DNA of 10,000 nucleotides, taken from assembly GCA_905221605.1 (NCBI GenBank), contig CAJNDS010002611.1:113339-123338 (forward strand). The letters are read 5' to 3'. Positions 1-5,866 of this stretch are shown one piece after another. A program made the position numbers and the translations under genes. The notes under the pieces are model-generated. The model searched no databases and had not been told where the DNA came from. It saw only the letters and a list, made by a program, of their open reading frames with translations. Position 1 is the first letter of the stretch. Each line of letters begins with the position of its first letter. Origin of the DNA: Symbiodinium natans. Its lineage: Eukaryota; Sar; Dinophyceae; Suessiales; Symbiodiniaceae.

Positions 1-80
1 TCGGGAGCAGAGAACGACAGCTCCGGCGCAGAGTCCTAGGGCCAACAAGCAAATTGAGTCACAAACCGCCCCCACAGCAG

Positions 81-161
81 CCCCAAACCGAAACCCTAGA
101 CCCTTAAACCCTAACAATGCCCCGTGGAGCATGGCTAGACGGCTGTTTCAAAAACCCTAGG
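81..161 (-). repeat. Degenerate CCCTAAA telomere-like repeats (C-strand orientation)
   Basis: Positions 81-115 read as a run of variant units: CCCCAAA, CCGAAA, CCCTAGA, CCCTTAAA, CCCTAAC. A further AAAACCCTAG lies at 151-160. Each resembles the plant/dinoflagellate-type telomere unit CCCTAAA with one or two changes. The tract is too short and degenerate to be a working telomere, so it would be an interstitial relic. A matching G-strand tract lies at 1832-1891. Chance cytosine richness is the alternative explanation. Confidence 0.45.
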
Positions 162-407
162 CCTTTCTGCCGGATGCCTTTAACTTTTTGACTCCTGGTC
201 CTAGACCGTCACACCGCGTCGAGTCCGAGGGACAGGGCCAATTGATTTAAGCAAACCATCGAAAGGGAGCAGCGTGCAGCTCGGAAGGCACGCTTGCCTT
301 GCAGCCCATTCAATAATTCAGAATTCAGTCAATTGCAAATTTCAGCGTATAATAACCACCCTAGCTCTCCTGGCCTGTGAGAATGAGCCCTGAATTAACA
401 TTGTCTA
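162..407. other. Unassigned stretch, no feature recognised
   Basis: I see no convincing open frame, RNA gene or repeat here. The DNA is of mixed composition. It could be upstream non-coding DNA or an intron of the gene whose exon-like frames begin further right. Confidence 0.4.
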
Positions 408-594
408 GTGGCTGCGGCTGTCTTCGTCATATTTTCCCGGGCACGACAAGTCATGACCGAGGTTCCACTGTGTAAAAAATGCAGTGTGAAGCGCCAAGGT
501 CCAGGATCTTTGCAGGCCAGTGGTGGTCACTCGCAGCATCAGAATCTTAGAGTGACAAGTTCGCACGTCCAGACTGTTGCTCGAAGTCGTTTTG

Positions 595-725
595 GTAAGT
601 TTGTTTTTTCACCCGGTCTTCGCGCCAAGCTCAACGATGAGCTACTACTTGACCATCCAGGCTTCACAGCTGAACCCAATTCAATACGTCCGCAGTGAGA
701 CATGATAGCACTCGTGTGCTTGCAG
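595..725 (+). other. Candidate spliceosomal intron (GTAAGT ... TTGCAG)
   Basis: A textbook donor (TTTG followed by GTAAGT at 595-600) is followed 131 bases later by a pyrimidine-leaning acceptor ending in CAG at 723-725. The frame on the left is open from about 408 to the donor. The frame on the right, starting at 726, is open for 50 codons to a TAG at 876-878. The two open frames differ in phase, so I cannot show that this exact pair joins two coding exons. Transcript reads would decide it. Confidence 0.35.
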
Positions 726-878
726 GCCCAACAGCTGGCTCCCAACAAGATCGAGAGTTTGCGAATCAGCCCGTGTCGCTTGCACGACTCGGAGTTGAAC
801 GCGGTCATGGCCGCTGGGTCTGAGTTAGCATCATTTCCCGCAGGACTTGTCATGTTGTACACCATGGCATCCCGCTAG
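726..878 (+). CDS. Candidate short exon ahead of the 331-codon frame
   Basis: Beginning directly after the CAG acceptor at 723-725, one frame is open for 50 codons and ends at TAG 876-878. Its peptide has a natural composition (it starts AQQLAPNKIESL and ends LYTMASR), while the other two frames close earlier. It overlaps the start of the long frame at 844-1842 in a different phase. If both are real, splicing must separate them, for example through the second acceptor-like CCCGCAG at 837-843. No homology is recognised. It may equally be non-coding. Confidence 0.2.
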   Translation, partial: AQQLAPNKIESLRISPCRLHDSELNAVMAAGSELASFPAGLVMLYTMASR

Positions 879-1842
879 ACCCGCCTGCAACCCATCCAAT
901 GCCAAGGACTCAATTCATCGTGCAGGCCGACAGGCAGGCTTCACCCCGAGCGACAAGACCGAAGACCCGGTGCTCATGGAAGGGGCCAAGCTTCCTCAAG
1001 TCCGAAAGAAGTTGGAGATGGCGTGCGTCAGGTTGACGCTGAGCGAGCAGGCCGAAGAAAAGTTCAAAGCATTTTCGGAAGGGGTGCTGAAGTTCGGGAA
1101 GCCCGCGATGTTGTGCCGCACGATCGTTGCTACCGGAAAGACCGACGAATCAGTTGGCCCCCAGACCGTACACCTGTGTCACCCGATGTTTGCCAGCGTC
1201 CTTGCACGGAAGACCGACCTCAAGGCTGACGTCGTGTCCGAAGCGGAGAGGCCGAAAGCCGTGGTCGAGACCGAGACCGAGACCGACAGAGAGAACGAGC
1301 CCAAGCCTTGCATCTTTGTGTACCTGCTGAGGTTGCAGAACGGAGAGACCGATGAAAGCATCATCTCCTACGTCACCAAGAATACAAAAAGGTCGATGCG
1401 GCCGAATGAGCTCGTCACTGTCACAGAAGACCGAGGGCGACCAAGCCAGACCGACGCCAATGAGGCCGTTGTGTCGTACGTGCTTTGGCCGGTGCCCGAG
1501 AAGCTTCTGTCGTGTGTTTACTTCAAGACCGACGGTGCCTCCACCCGTGCCAGTGTTCGACGGTTCGGGATTACCATGGAGACCGTGGTCAGAGGAGACA
1601 CAGGCACAGGGGCACAGCTGTCCCATGTGCAGAACGAGGACAGCTGGTTCGGAGCCTACTGGAACCTCTCCGGTCCGAGGTCTTCGGTGAACGCATTCTT
1701 GAGCGCCTGCCGACATCACAAGGATCAGCTGCTTGAGCTGACCGTAGCCGGGGACCAGTACGAGGACGTTAGAACGATGGTCGAGGCTGCGCACGATGCG
1801 AGGCCAGATGCTGTAACTGTTCAATACCATCTTAGGGTCTGA
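844..1842 (+). CDS. Hypothetical acidic Thr/Asp-rich protein, long exon or intronless gene
   Basis: An uninterrupted frame of about 332 codons ends at TGA 1840-1842. There is no ATG at its left end. It opens after an in-frame TAG at 826-828, and the acceptor-like CCCGCAG at 837-843 suggests that it is an internal or terminal exon. The first in-frame ATG is at 976 (288 residues). I extend the call upstream of it because the compositional signature (Lys-Thr-Glu written AGACCGA) is already in frame at 956. Counting from codon 847, the protein shows repeated Lys/Glu/Gln-Thr-Asp/Glu motifs at about residues 37, 98, 122, 141-147 (ETETETD), 167, 201 and 227. There is also a weak internal repeat, ESIISYV against EAVVSYV, about 35 residues apart. 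No signal peptide, membrane span or known domain is seen. The 226-codon minus-strand frame across the same DNA is its shadow. The function is unknown. Confidence 0.55.
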   Translation, partial: DLSCCTPWHPARPACNPSNAKDSIHRAGRQAGFTPSDKTEDPVLMEGAKLPQVRKKLEMACVRLTLSEQAEEKFKAFSEGVLKFGKPAMLCRTIVATGKTDESVGPQTVHLCHPMFASVLARKTDLKADVVSEAERPKAVVETETETDRENEPKPCIFVYLLRLQNGETDESIISYVTKNTKRSMRPNELVTVTEDRGRPSQTDANEAVVSYVLWPVPEKLLSCVYFKTDGASTRASVRRFGITMETVVRGDTGTGAQLSHVQNEDSWFGAYWNLSGPRSSVNAFLSACRHHKDQLLELTVAGDQYEDVRTMVEAAHDARPDAVTVQYHLRV

Positions 1843-1891
1843 GTCCTAGGGATTATTAGGGTTGTTTTGGGTTTAGGGGTTCGAGTGTTTA
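1832..1891 (+). repeat. Degenerate TTTAGGG telomere-like repeats (G-strand orientation)
   Basis: The run contains TTAGGG (1832-1837), CCTAGGG, TTATTAGGG, TTTTGGG, TTTAGGGG and TGTTTAGG with little else between. It is the reverse-strand counterpart of the tract at 81-161 and overlaps the last three codons of the upstream frame. The 11-mer GAGTCCTAGGG occurs both at 31-41 and at 1841-1851. The tract is too degenerate to be an active telomere. Confidence 0.5.
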
Positions 1892-1971
1892 GGTTTCCGA
1901 TTATGATCCAGGGTTTGTTTGTCTAATAGAGAGGAGCTCGCAGTCACGTCATTGGTAACCCCTGCAATCAG

Positions 1972-2089
1972 GAGGTTGCGCTATGAGAAGCAGCTCGACG
2001 ACAGCATCGAGGACCTCCAGAGATTCCGCCGAGAGCACCAGGAGGAGGAGGAACGACGTCGGAAAGCACGAAAGACTCAGACTGAGTGA
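1972..2089 (+). CDS. Candidate terminal exon encoding a charged coiled-coil tail
   Basis: After an acceptor-like CTGCAATCAG (1962-1971), one frame runs to TGA 2087-2089. It encodes about 39 residues dominated by Glu, Arg, Lys and Gln: YEKQLDDSIEDLQRF followed by a Glu/Arg-rich stretch ending ARKTQTE. The heptad-like spacing of Leu, Ile and Phe suggests a coiled coil. The frame is open back to 1907 but has no ATG, so it needs an upstream exon. The entry phase requires a donor after the second base of a codon, and I could not identify the partner with confidence. The final residues and stop recur in the duplicated copy downstream (2337-2339), which supports this being a real gene end. Confidence 0.35.
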
Positions 2090-2486
2090 GAAGACGACGT
2101 GACATGAGTCTCTGAGTCCCCCGGCAGTTTTGTGCTTACTGCCCCCACTCTGTAACCGTTGAATAATAAAAAATAATGATCAGAATACAGATAGATAGAG
2201 GACCGACCTAACACTACGCCTAGTTTTGACTGTTACAGTTACAGGGCGGGGGCAGTGCCCAACTTAGAACGACGGCAGACGCCCGTTGCTTGAAGCGGAG
2301 CAACGACGTCAGAAGGCGCGAAAGACTCAGACTGAGTGAGAAGACGACGTGACATGCGTCTCTGAGTCCCCTGGCAGTTCTGTGCTTACTGCCCCCAGTC
2401 TGTAACAGTTAATGATCCGAATACAGTTATAATATATAGAGGACCTAACACTACGCCTAGTTTTGACTGTTACAGGGCGGGGGCAG
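2047..2486 (+). repeat. Tandem duplication of a gene end and its 3' flank
   Basis: Unit 1 (about 2047-2255) and unit 2 (about 2297-2486) share long near-identical blocks, such as 2071-2106 against 2321-2356, exactly 250 bases apart. The offset falls to 237 near the ends because of indels. Both units carry the coding end ARKTQTE-stop, a small palindrome ACTCAG-A-CTGAGT overlapping the stop (2075-2087, 2325-2337), a GGCAGT...ACTGCC stem with a 9-base loop (2123-2143, 2373-2393) and a CTAACACTACGCCTAGTTTT block. A third copy of that last block lies at about 2492-2524. In unit 2 the frame reads back through DGRRPLLEAEQRRQKARKTQTE to about 2271 after an acceptor-like CTTAGAACGACGGCAG, so it may be an alternative or relic last exon. 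Confidence 0.8.
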
Positions 2487-2649
2487 GAACGACTAACACT
2501 ACGCCTAGTTTTCACTGTTACAGGCCGAGCTACTAGTTTTGAGTTTGTTTGTCCCTCAGATTTTGCTGTTGCTCGACTGTTTAAAGTCAAGGTCGCGATC
2601 GCAGCTGAAGTCCGTCAAGGCCGTGTCAGAGTCAGTCAGGAAGCCTGCG

Positions 2650-2671
2650 GTGTGTGTGTGTGTGTGTGTGT
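2650..2671. repeat. (GT)11 microsatellite
   Basis: Eleven uninterrupted GT dinucleotides. It is an ordinary simple-sequence repeat, expected to vary in length between individuals. Confidence 0.97.
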
Positions 2672-2749
2672 CATTTGCAATTCATTGTTCACAGGCAGTG
2701 ATGGATGAGTGGGAAAATGGTGGCTGGCGGCCCAGCCCGAAACACATGC

Positions 2750-3517
2750 TTACAGACCAGAGAGATACTGAAAGTTTTGCATTTCGAGTCTGGCCATGTT
2801 AAACCTTGATGACCCCGCCCGCCGCAGCTGATTCGGCAACGAGGGCTGCCAGACCGTAGGGCCGACTGCAAGCATGCCGACTCGTGTGGGTGTGTACCGT
2901 TGGGAGCACAGCACCCGCGTGGAGATGTTGTTCTTGTTTGCAGATTGGCGGGTGGGCTTTAAGAGGACGACCAGCAGCCCGCTTGAATTTACAGTTTTCT
3001 GCTGTTGTGTTGGTATGCTTGTTTGGCTTGCCTGAGTCTTGTGCTGGCTAAGGAAAAGGCAACATAGCGTATGGAATGCAGGGGACCTGGAGTTCGCCCG
3101 ATGGCTCCATATGGCTGGCAGACTTCGCGTGCTGCGCACACCCGTCTGTGCGGCAGCATCAGATTCGACTGCAGCACATAGACCGAAATTGCCCCTTGGT
3201 GAAGCAGCAGCTTTTGCTTCTGTTTTTGAAAACAGTTCTTCCTGAAGCAGTGAATGTGCAGTCCTAGTTCTATTCGACACATCCAAGATTTCAGCGATGG
3301 TATTCGGCACGTCTACTTCCTCGGCACACTCGAAGTGGAATCGCAGACCGCCTTGCCCTTGACCGCCTTGGCCGATGTTCAATGTGCTGAGGACGGAGAA
3401 GGTGGCTGGGTGTTGCTGTAATATTTTGGTCCGACTGTCAGACAGACCGAATAGAACCAGGGACGGCAGCTGAGAATCAGCCACGCCGTCGGTGTTTGCT
3501 CGTTGCTGAATCAGCAT
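2750..3517 (-). CDS. Doubtful 255-residue ORF, hypothetical
   Basis: A true ATG at 3517-3515 starts 255 open codons on the minus strand, with a stop codon (TGA) just upstream of it. The length is greater than expected by chance in DNA of this base composition. The first 80 residues look protein-like, with a Gly/Gln repeat (GQGGQGQGG near residue 50) followed by RFHFECAEEVDVPNTIAEIL. The remainder is Ser/Arg/Gln-rich and reads like translated non-coding DNA. No domain, signal peptide or membrane span is recognised. The plus strand here has only short frames. If any part is real, it is probably the N-terminal third. Confidence 0.25.
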   Translation of the reverse strand: MLIQQRANTDGVADSQLPSLVLFGLSDSRTKILQQHPATFSVLSTLNIGQGGQGQGGLRFHFECAEEVDVPNTIAEILDVSNRTRTAHSLLQEELFSKTEAKAAASPRGNFGLCAAVESDAAAQTGVRSTRSLPAIWSHRANSRSPAFHTLCCLFLSQHKTQASQTSIPTQQQKTVNSSGLLVVLLKPTRQSANKNNISTRVLCSQRYTPTRVGMLAVGPTVWQPSLPNQLRRAGSSRFNMARLEMQNFQYLSGL

Positions 3518-3998
3518 GTTTCACAGACTGACAGACAGTCTTTTACACCAGAATTGCTCCGCCGGCTCTTCTGGCTGACGTGCCAAGTTCAGAAGTAGAC
3601 CGACGCGTGTCTTCAGAGTACCGTTTCCAGTTGGTGATTAAAAAATGTCGTGCAAGTGAGTGCATGTCAGCATTCATATTGAGATGGTTGAGTTTTCAGA
3701 TGCCTTCGTGCCAAGGCTGCAGCAGAACGACAACTCACGTCGGAGAGAGGGGATCACTTGTAACACGACCGACGTTTCGGCAGCGCCCGACGAAAATGGA
3801 GCGATCAGCACATGGAAGTTAGTGATAGTGATGCTGATTTTGAGTTTTTTTTTTTTTAATTTTTTAATTGCCCGGGCCTTGCTATTCAACCCCAAGTGAA
3901 GAATGGCACTCCAGTGATACAGGGACTCTCTGCAGGTTTCTCGGGGTCGGCACTCCAGGGTTGCATGCTCGGGGGAGGACTCTCTGAGAACCGCAGGA
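3518..3998. other. Stretch without a supported gene; contains a T13 tract
   Basis: The features are a small hairpin (GACTG-ACAGA-CAGTC, 3526-3540), a run of 13 T at 3845-3857 followed by AATTTTTTAATT, and short + strand frames at 3580-3822 and 3660-3899. The second frame ends in a hydrophobic segment produced mainly by the T tract (FFFFNFLI), so I do not trust it as a membrane protein. Read on the minus strand, the T tract is an A-rich stretch that could be an old retroposon tail, but no element boundary is evident. Confidence 0.4.
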
Positions 3999-4501
3999 GC
4001 AACAGCAACAGCAACAGCAACAAATACAGTGAATACAGCAACAAATGCAGCAACAATTACAGCAATAAATACAGCAACAAATACAACAACAAGTACAACA
4101 TCAAATGCAACAGCAAATGCAACAACTAATGCAACAACAAATACAACAACAAATGCAGCAACACATGCAACAGCAAATACAACAACATTTGCAACAACAA
4201 ATACAAATGCAACGCCAAATACAAATACAAGTCAAATACAAATACAAATGCAAGTACAAATACAAATACAGATACACATACAAATTCAACACACACACAC
4301 AACAGCAAATACAAATACAAAGACGACGACGAATACCAACACAAGTACAAATGCAAGTACAAATGCAAATACAAACAACAAATAGCAAAGCAAATATCAA
4401 ATCACAAACAACACAGCACAAATAGCAAAGCATACACCAAATGGAAATTAACACCGAACAAAAATATTAACCACAACAACCACAACAAACACAGCGGCCG
4501 C

Positions 4502-4538
<37 letters not shown>
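3999..4538 (+). repeat. 540-bp A/C-rich low-complexity array (CAA/CAG/ACAAAT units)
   Basis: The + strand is almost free of G and T runs and is built from interchangeable short units. From 3999 to about 4200 it is AACAGC, CAACAA and ATACAACAAC triplet-phase repeats. From about 4200 to 4380 a six-base rhythm, ACAAAT(G/A)C, dominates. From about 4380 to 4500 the units are CAAATAGCAAAGC and CAACCACAAC. It ends in pure (CAA)12 at 4501-4538. One frame reads Gln/Met/Ile-rich and another Thr/Asn-rich. Both follow from the repeat, and there is no evidence of translation. Confidence 0.9.
4501..4538 (+). repeat. (CAA)12 trinucleotide tract
   Basis: Twelve perfect CAA units close the longer low-complexity array. 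They follow immediately after the 8-base palindrome GCGGCCGC, which overlaps the first C. This is likely the most length-variable part of the array. Confidence 0.95.
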
Positions 4539-4996
4539 TTTTTTGCATTGCACTCACTGCCAGAATCAGCATGTGGACCTCTGATCACTTTGGATCCTCG
4601 GCACGTCGGCTACTCTGTATCCGCCTTGGGAGCTCCAGCAGTCTTTGCTAGTTCGTACTTCACGCCCCTCAGGGCTGCTGAAAGGATTGTTGTGCACAGC
4701 TATGTTCGAGTATGTGGAATGCATCCGCCCCTCAGGGCTGCGATAGCGCTGTGCTGGCTGGGCACCCTACGACCGCTTCCTACTGGCTCACCTGCACCCG
4801 CGACTGCTGCAGTGCCGGCTGGCCCCGATGTTGTGTTGCAGGCTATAGCTGTGCGCTAGCTGAGTTTGGTGTGATTAAGGCGGGCAAGTGTGATATAGAA
4901 GGTCTCACCCGCCTTTTTTATTTCACAGTCCGGCCTTTTGGACTTCGAGAGGATCGCTTCCTCCAGATTGCCAGGTCTCACTACCTGCTATTCTGA
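4539..4996 (+). other. Stretch of uncertain nature with a repeated 16-mer
   Basis: CGCCCCTCAGGGCTGC occurs at 4663-4678 and again at 4726-4741, 63 bases apart. Two overlapping + strand frames cross the stretch (4548-4859, starting with TTG, and 4712-4996, starting with ATG), so at most one can be coding. The second is Cys-rich early on and then reads GLTRLFYFTVRPFGLREDRF. Neither resembles a family I know. An acceptor-like TTTTTTATTTCACAG ends at 4927, so a short exon could begin there. Confidence 0.3.
4877..4919 (+). other. GC-rich hairpin followed by a T run
   Basis: AAGGCGGG (4877-4884) pairs perfectly with CCCGCCTT (4908-4915), and T residues continue to 4919. In form it resembles a bacterial intrinsic terminator. 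In a eukaryotic setting the T run could instead be a Pol III stop or the pyrimidine tract of the acceptor ending TTTCACAG at 4927. The structure is clear but the role is unknown. Confidence 0.4.
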
Positions 4997-5027
4997 ATCT
5001 GCTTTGGCAGAGTACTTAAGAATATTC

Positions 5028-5042
5028 AGGAGGAAACCTCCT
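5028..5042. repeat. Mini-palindrome AGGAGG-AAA-CCTCCT
   Basis: A perfect six-base inverted repeat with a three-base AAA loop, extended by ATT/AAT beyond a one-base mismatch. It is the first of several GGAGG-NNR-CCTCC palindromes spread over the right half of the window. Confidence 0.85.
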
Positions 5043-5065
5043 AATCTGATGCAATGAATCAATAG

Positions 5066-5170
5066 GTTCAAGAAAACGGTAAGAATGAAGCCCAAAGTGA
5101 AGAAATTGAAGTTGGCACGGAGGCAGCCTCCGATATCAAGTACTCAGCACTGCAAAAGAGTGAAAAATAA
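5066..5170 (+). CDS. Candidate short terminal exon, acidic peptide
   Basis: Directly after an AATAG that could be a splice acceptor (and is an in-frame stop if unspliced), 34 codons run to TAA 5168-5170. The peptide starts VQENGKNEAQSEEIEV and ends YSALQKSEK. The composition is natural for an acidic, disordered C-terminus. The palindrome at 5118-5132 falls in this frame and encodes part of Thr-Glu-Ala-Ala-Ser. There is no ATG, so an upstream exon would be required. No homology is recognised. Confidence 0.25.
   Translation, partial: VQENGKNEAQSEEIEVGTEAASDIKYSALQKSEK
5118..5132. repeat. Mini-palindrome CGGAGG-CAG-CCTCCG
   Basis: Perfect six-base arms around a CAG loop. It belongs to the same family as the copies at 5028, 5765, 5931 and 6827 but with CAG in place of AAR at the centre. 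It lies inside a short open frame. Confidence 0.85.
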
Positions 5171-5294
5171 GCGCGGCTACCCCGACACCCTACTGTGAGT
5201 CACTGCGTCCAGCACCCACGCACCAGCTGTTTAGCGAGCCGTACCTCTGGTGAGGCCGACACTCAGCGTTCCTGTCTAGTGACGTCTCACACAG

Positions 5295-5798
5295 GTAACG
5301 CTAAACAACTGGCAGAGGGCCGTAGGCAGAGCGCACCAAGGCGGCCTTGCACGTTCCAAGAAGGATGCCCAAGTTGGAGGCAGGGTAGCTAAGTTTGCGA
5401 AGCCTGACCTGGGACGCCTTGCGCGGCTCCTGGGGCCAGCGCTGCGACAGGGCAAAATTGCATTCCTGGTCGAGAAAATGTGACCCCAACTGACCGAACT
5501 TAACGAGGAGGTCTCACATAGGCACGAGTACTTTGCGAAGAGGGAAGCACCTGACCTGGGACACCTTGCACGGCTCTCGGGGCCAGCGCTGCGACAAGGC
5601 AAGGTTGCGTCCGAAAAAGTGACCCTAAGCTGAACCCACCGACCTGGAGGAGACCTCACATGTTCTAAAGTGCGCGCAGATGCTTCAGGTTCAGGGACAA
5701 GAATGGGTCAGCTTGGCCTTAAGCTACAGCAGGCAGAACGGTCTACTGTGAGAAACACTACCGGGGAGGAAGCCTCCGGAGGAAACCTCCGCATGTGA
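5295..5798 (+). pseudogene. Interrupted reading frame with internal tandem repeat
   Basis: Starting after the acceptor-like CTCACACAG (5286-5294), one + strand frame runs 167 codons to TGA 5796-5798 with only two internal stops, both TGA (5481 and 5631). The peptides look coding. They contain a repeated module: PDLGRLARLLGPALRQGK (from 5403) and PDLGHLARLSGPALRQGK (from 5550), 49 codons apart. Their left borders differ by nine bases, which keeps the frame; the right border has a frame-changing indel. The C-terminal part ends with EEASGGNLRM. Alternatives are short exons with introns covering the stops, or repeated non-coding DNA. The minus-strand 127-codon frame across it (5276-5659) is judged to be its shadow. 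No known domain. Confidence 0.35.
5765..5791. repeat. Paired mini-palindromes (double hairpin)
   Basis: GGAGG-AAG-CCTCC (5765-5777) shares its last base with CGGAGG-AAA-CCTCCG (5777-5791). Either strand could fold into two adjacent three-base-loop hairpins. Confidence 0.85.
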
Positions 5799-5866
5799 AA
5801 GTTTCACGCAAGAGACTATACATCTTAGCACGAGATCATGGCTTTATTGCGCGCAGGGCAGCGTTC

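Noticed and set aside
1150-1830. 226-codon minus-strand ORF
   Set aside because: It lies wholly opposite the 844-1842 frame. Its open state follows from the skewed codon use of that frame, and its peptide has no protein-like motif.
3660-3899. Small membrane protein ending in a hydrophobic helix
   Set aside because: The hydrophobic stretch is largely produced by the T13 tract. The start would be GTG and no conserved feature is present.
4101-4454. Poly-Gln, Thr/Asn or Cys/Tyr/Leu-rich ORFs across the CAA array on both strands
   Set aside because: All arise from the low-complexity repeat, which lacks stop codons in several frames. There is no start context or flanking coding sequence.
4494-4501. 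GCGGCCGC palindrome before the CAA tract, as a possible cloning or vector junction
   Set aside because: The flanks on both sides continue the same CAA/CAACA repeat, and no vector or adapter sequence is visible. A single 8-base site is not evidence.
4877-4919. Bacterial rho-independent terminator
   Set aside because: The shape fits, but nothing else in the window is bacterial and no upstream bacterial gene exists. It is kept only as a hairpin of unknown role.
5276-5659. 127-codon minus-strand ORF
   Set aside because: Its repeated PCRSAGP blocks are the reverse reading of the + strand PDLGxLARLxGPALRQGK module, which has a more natural composition.
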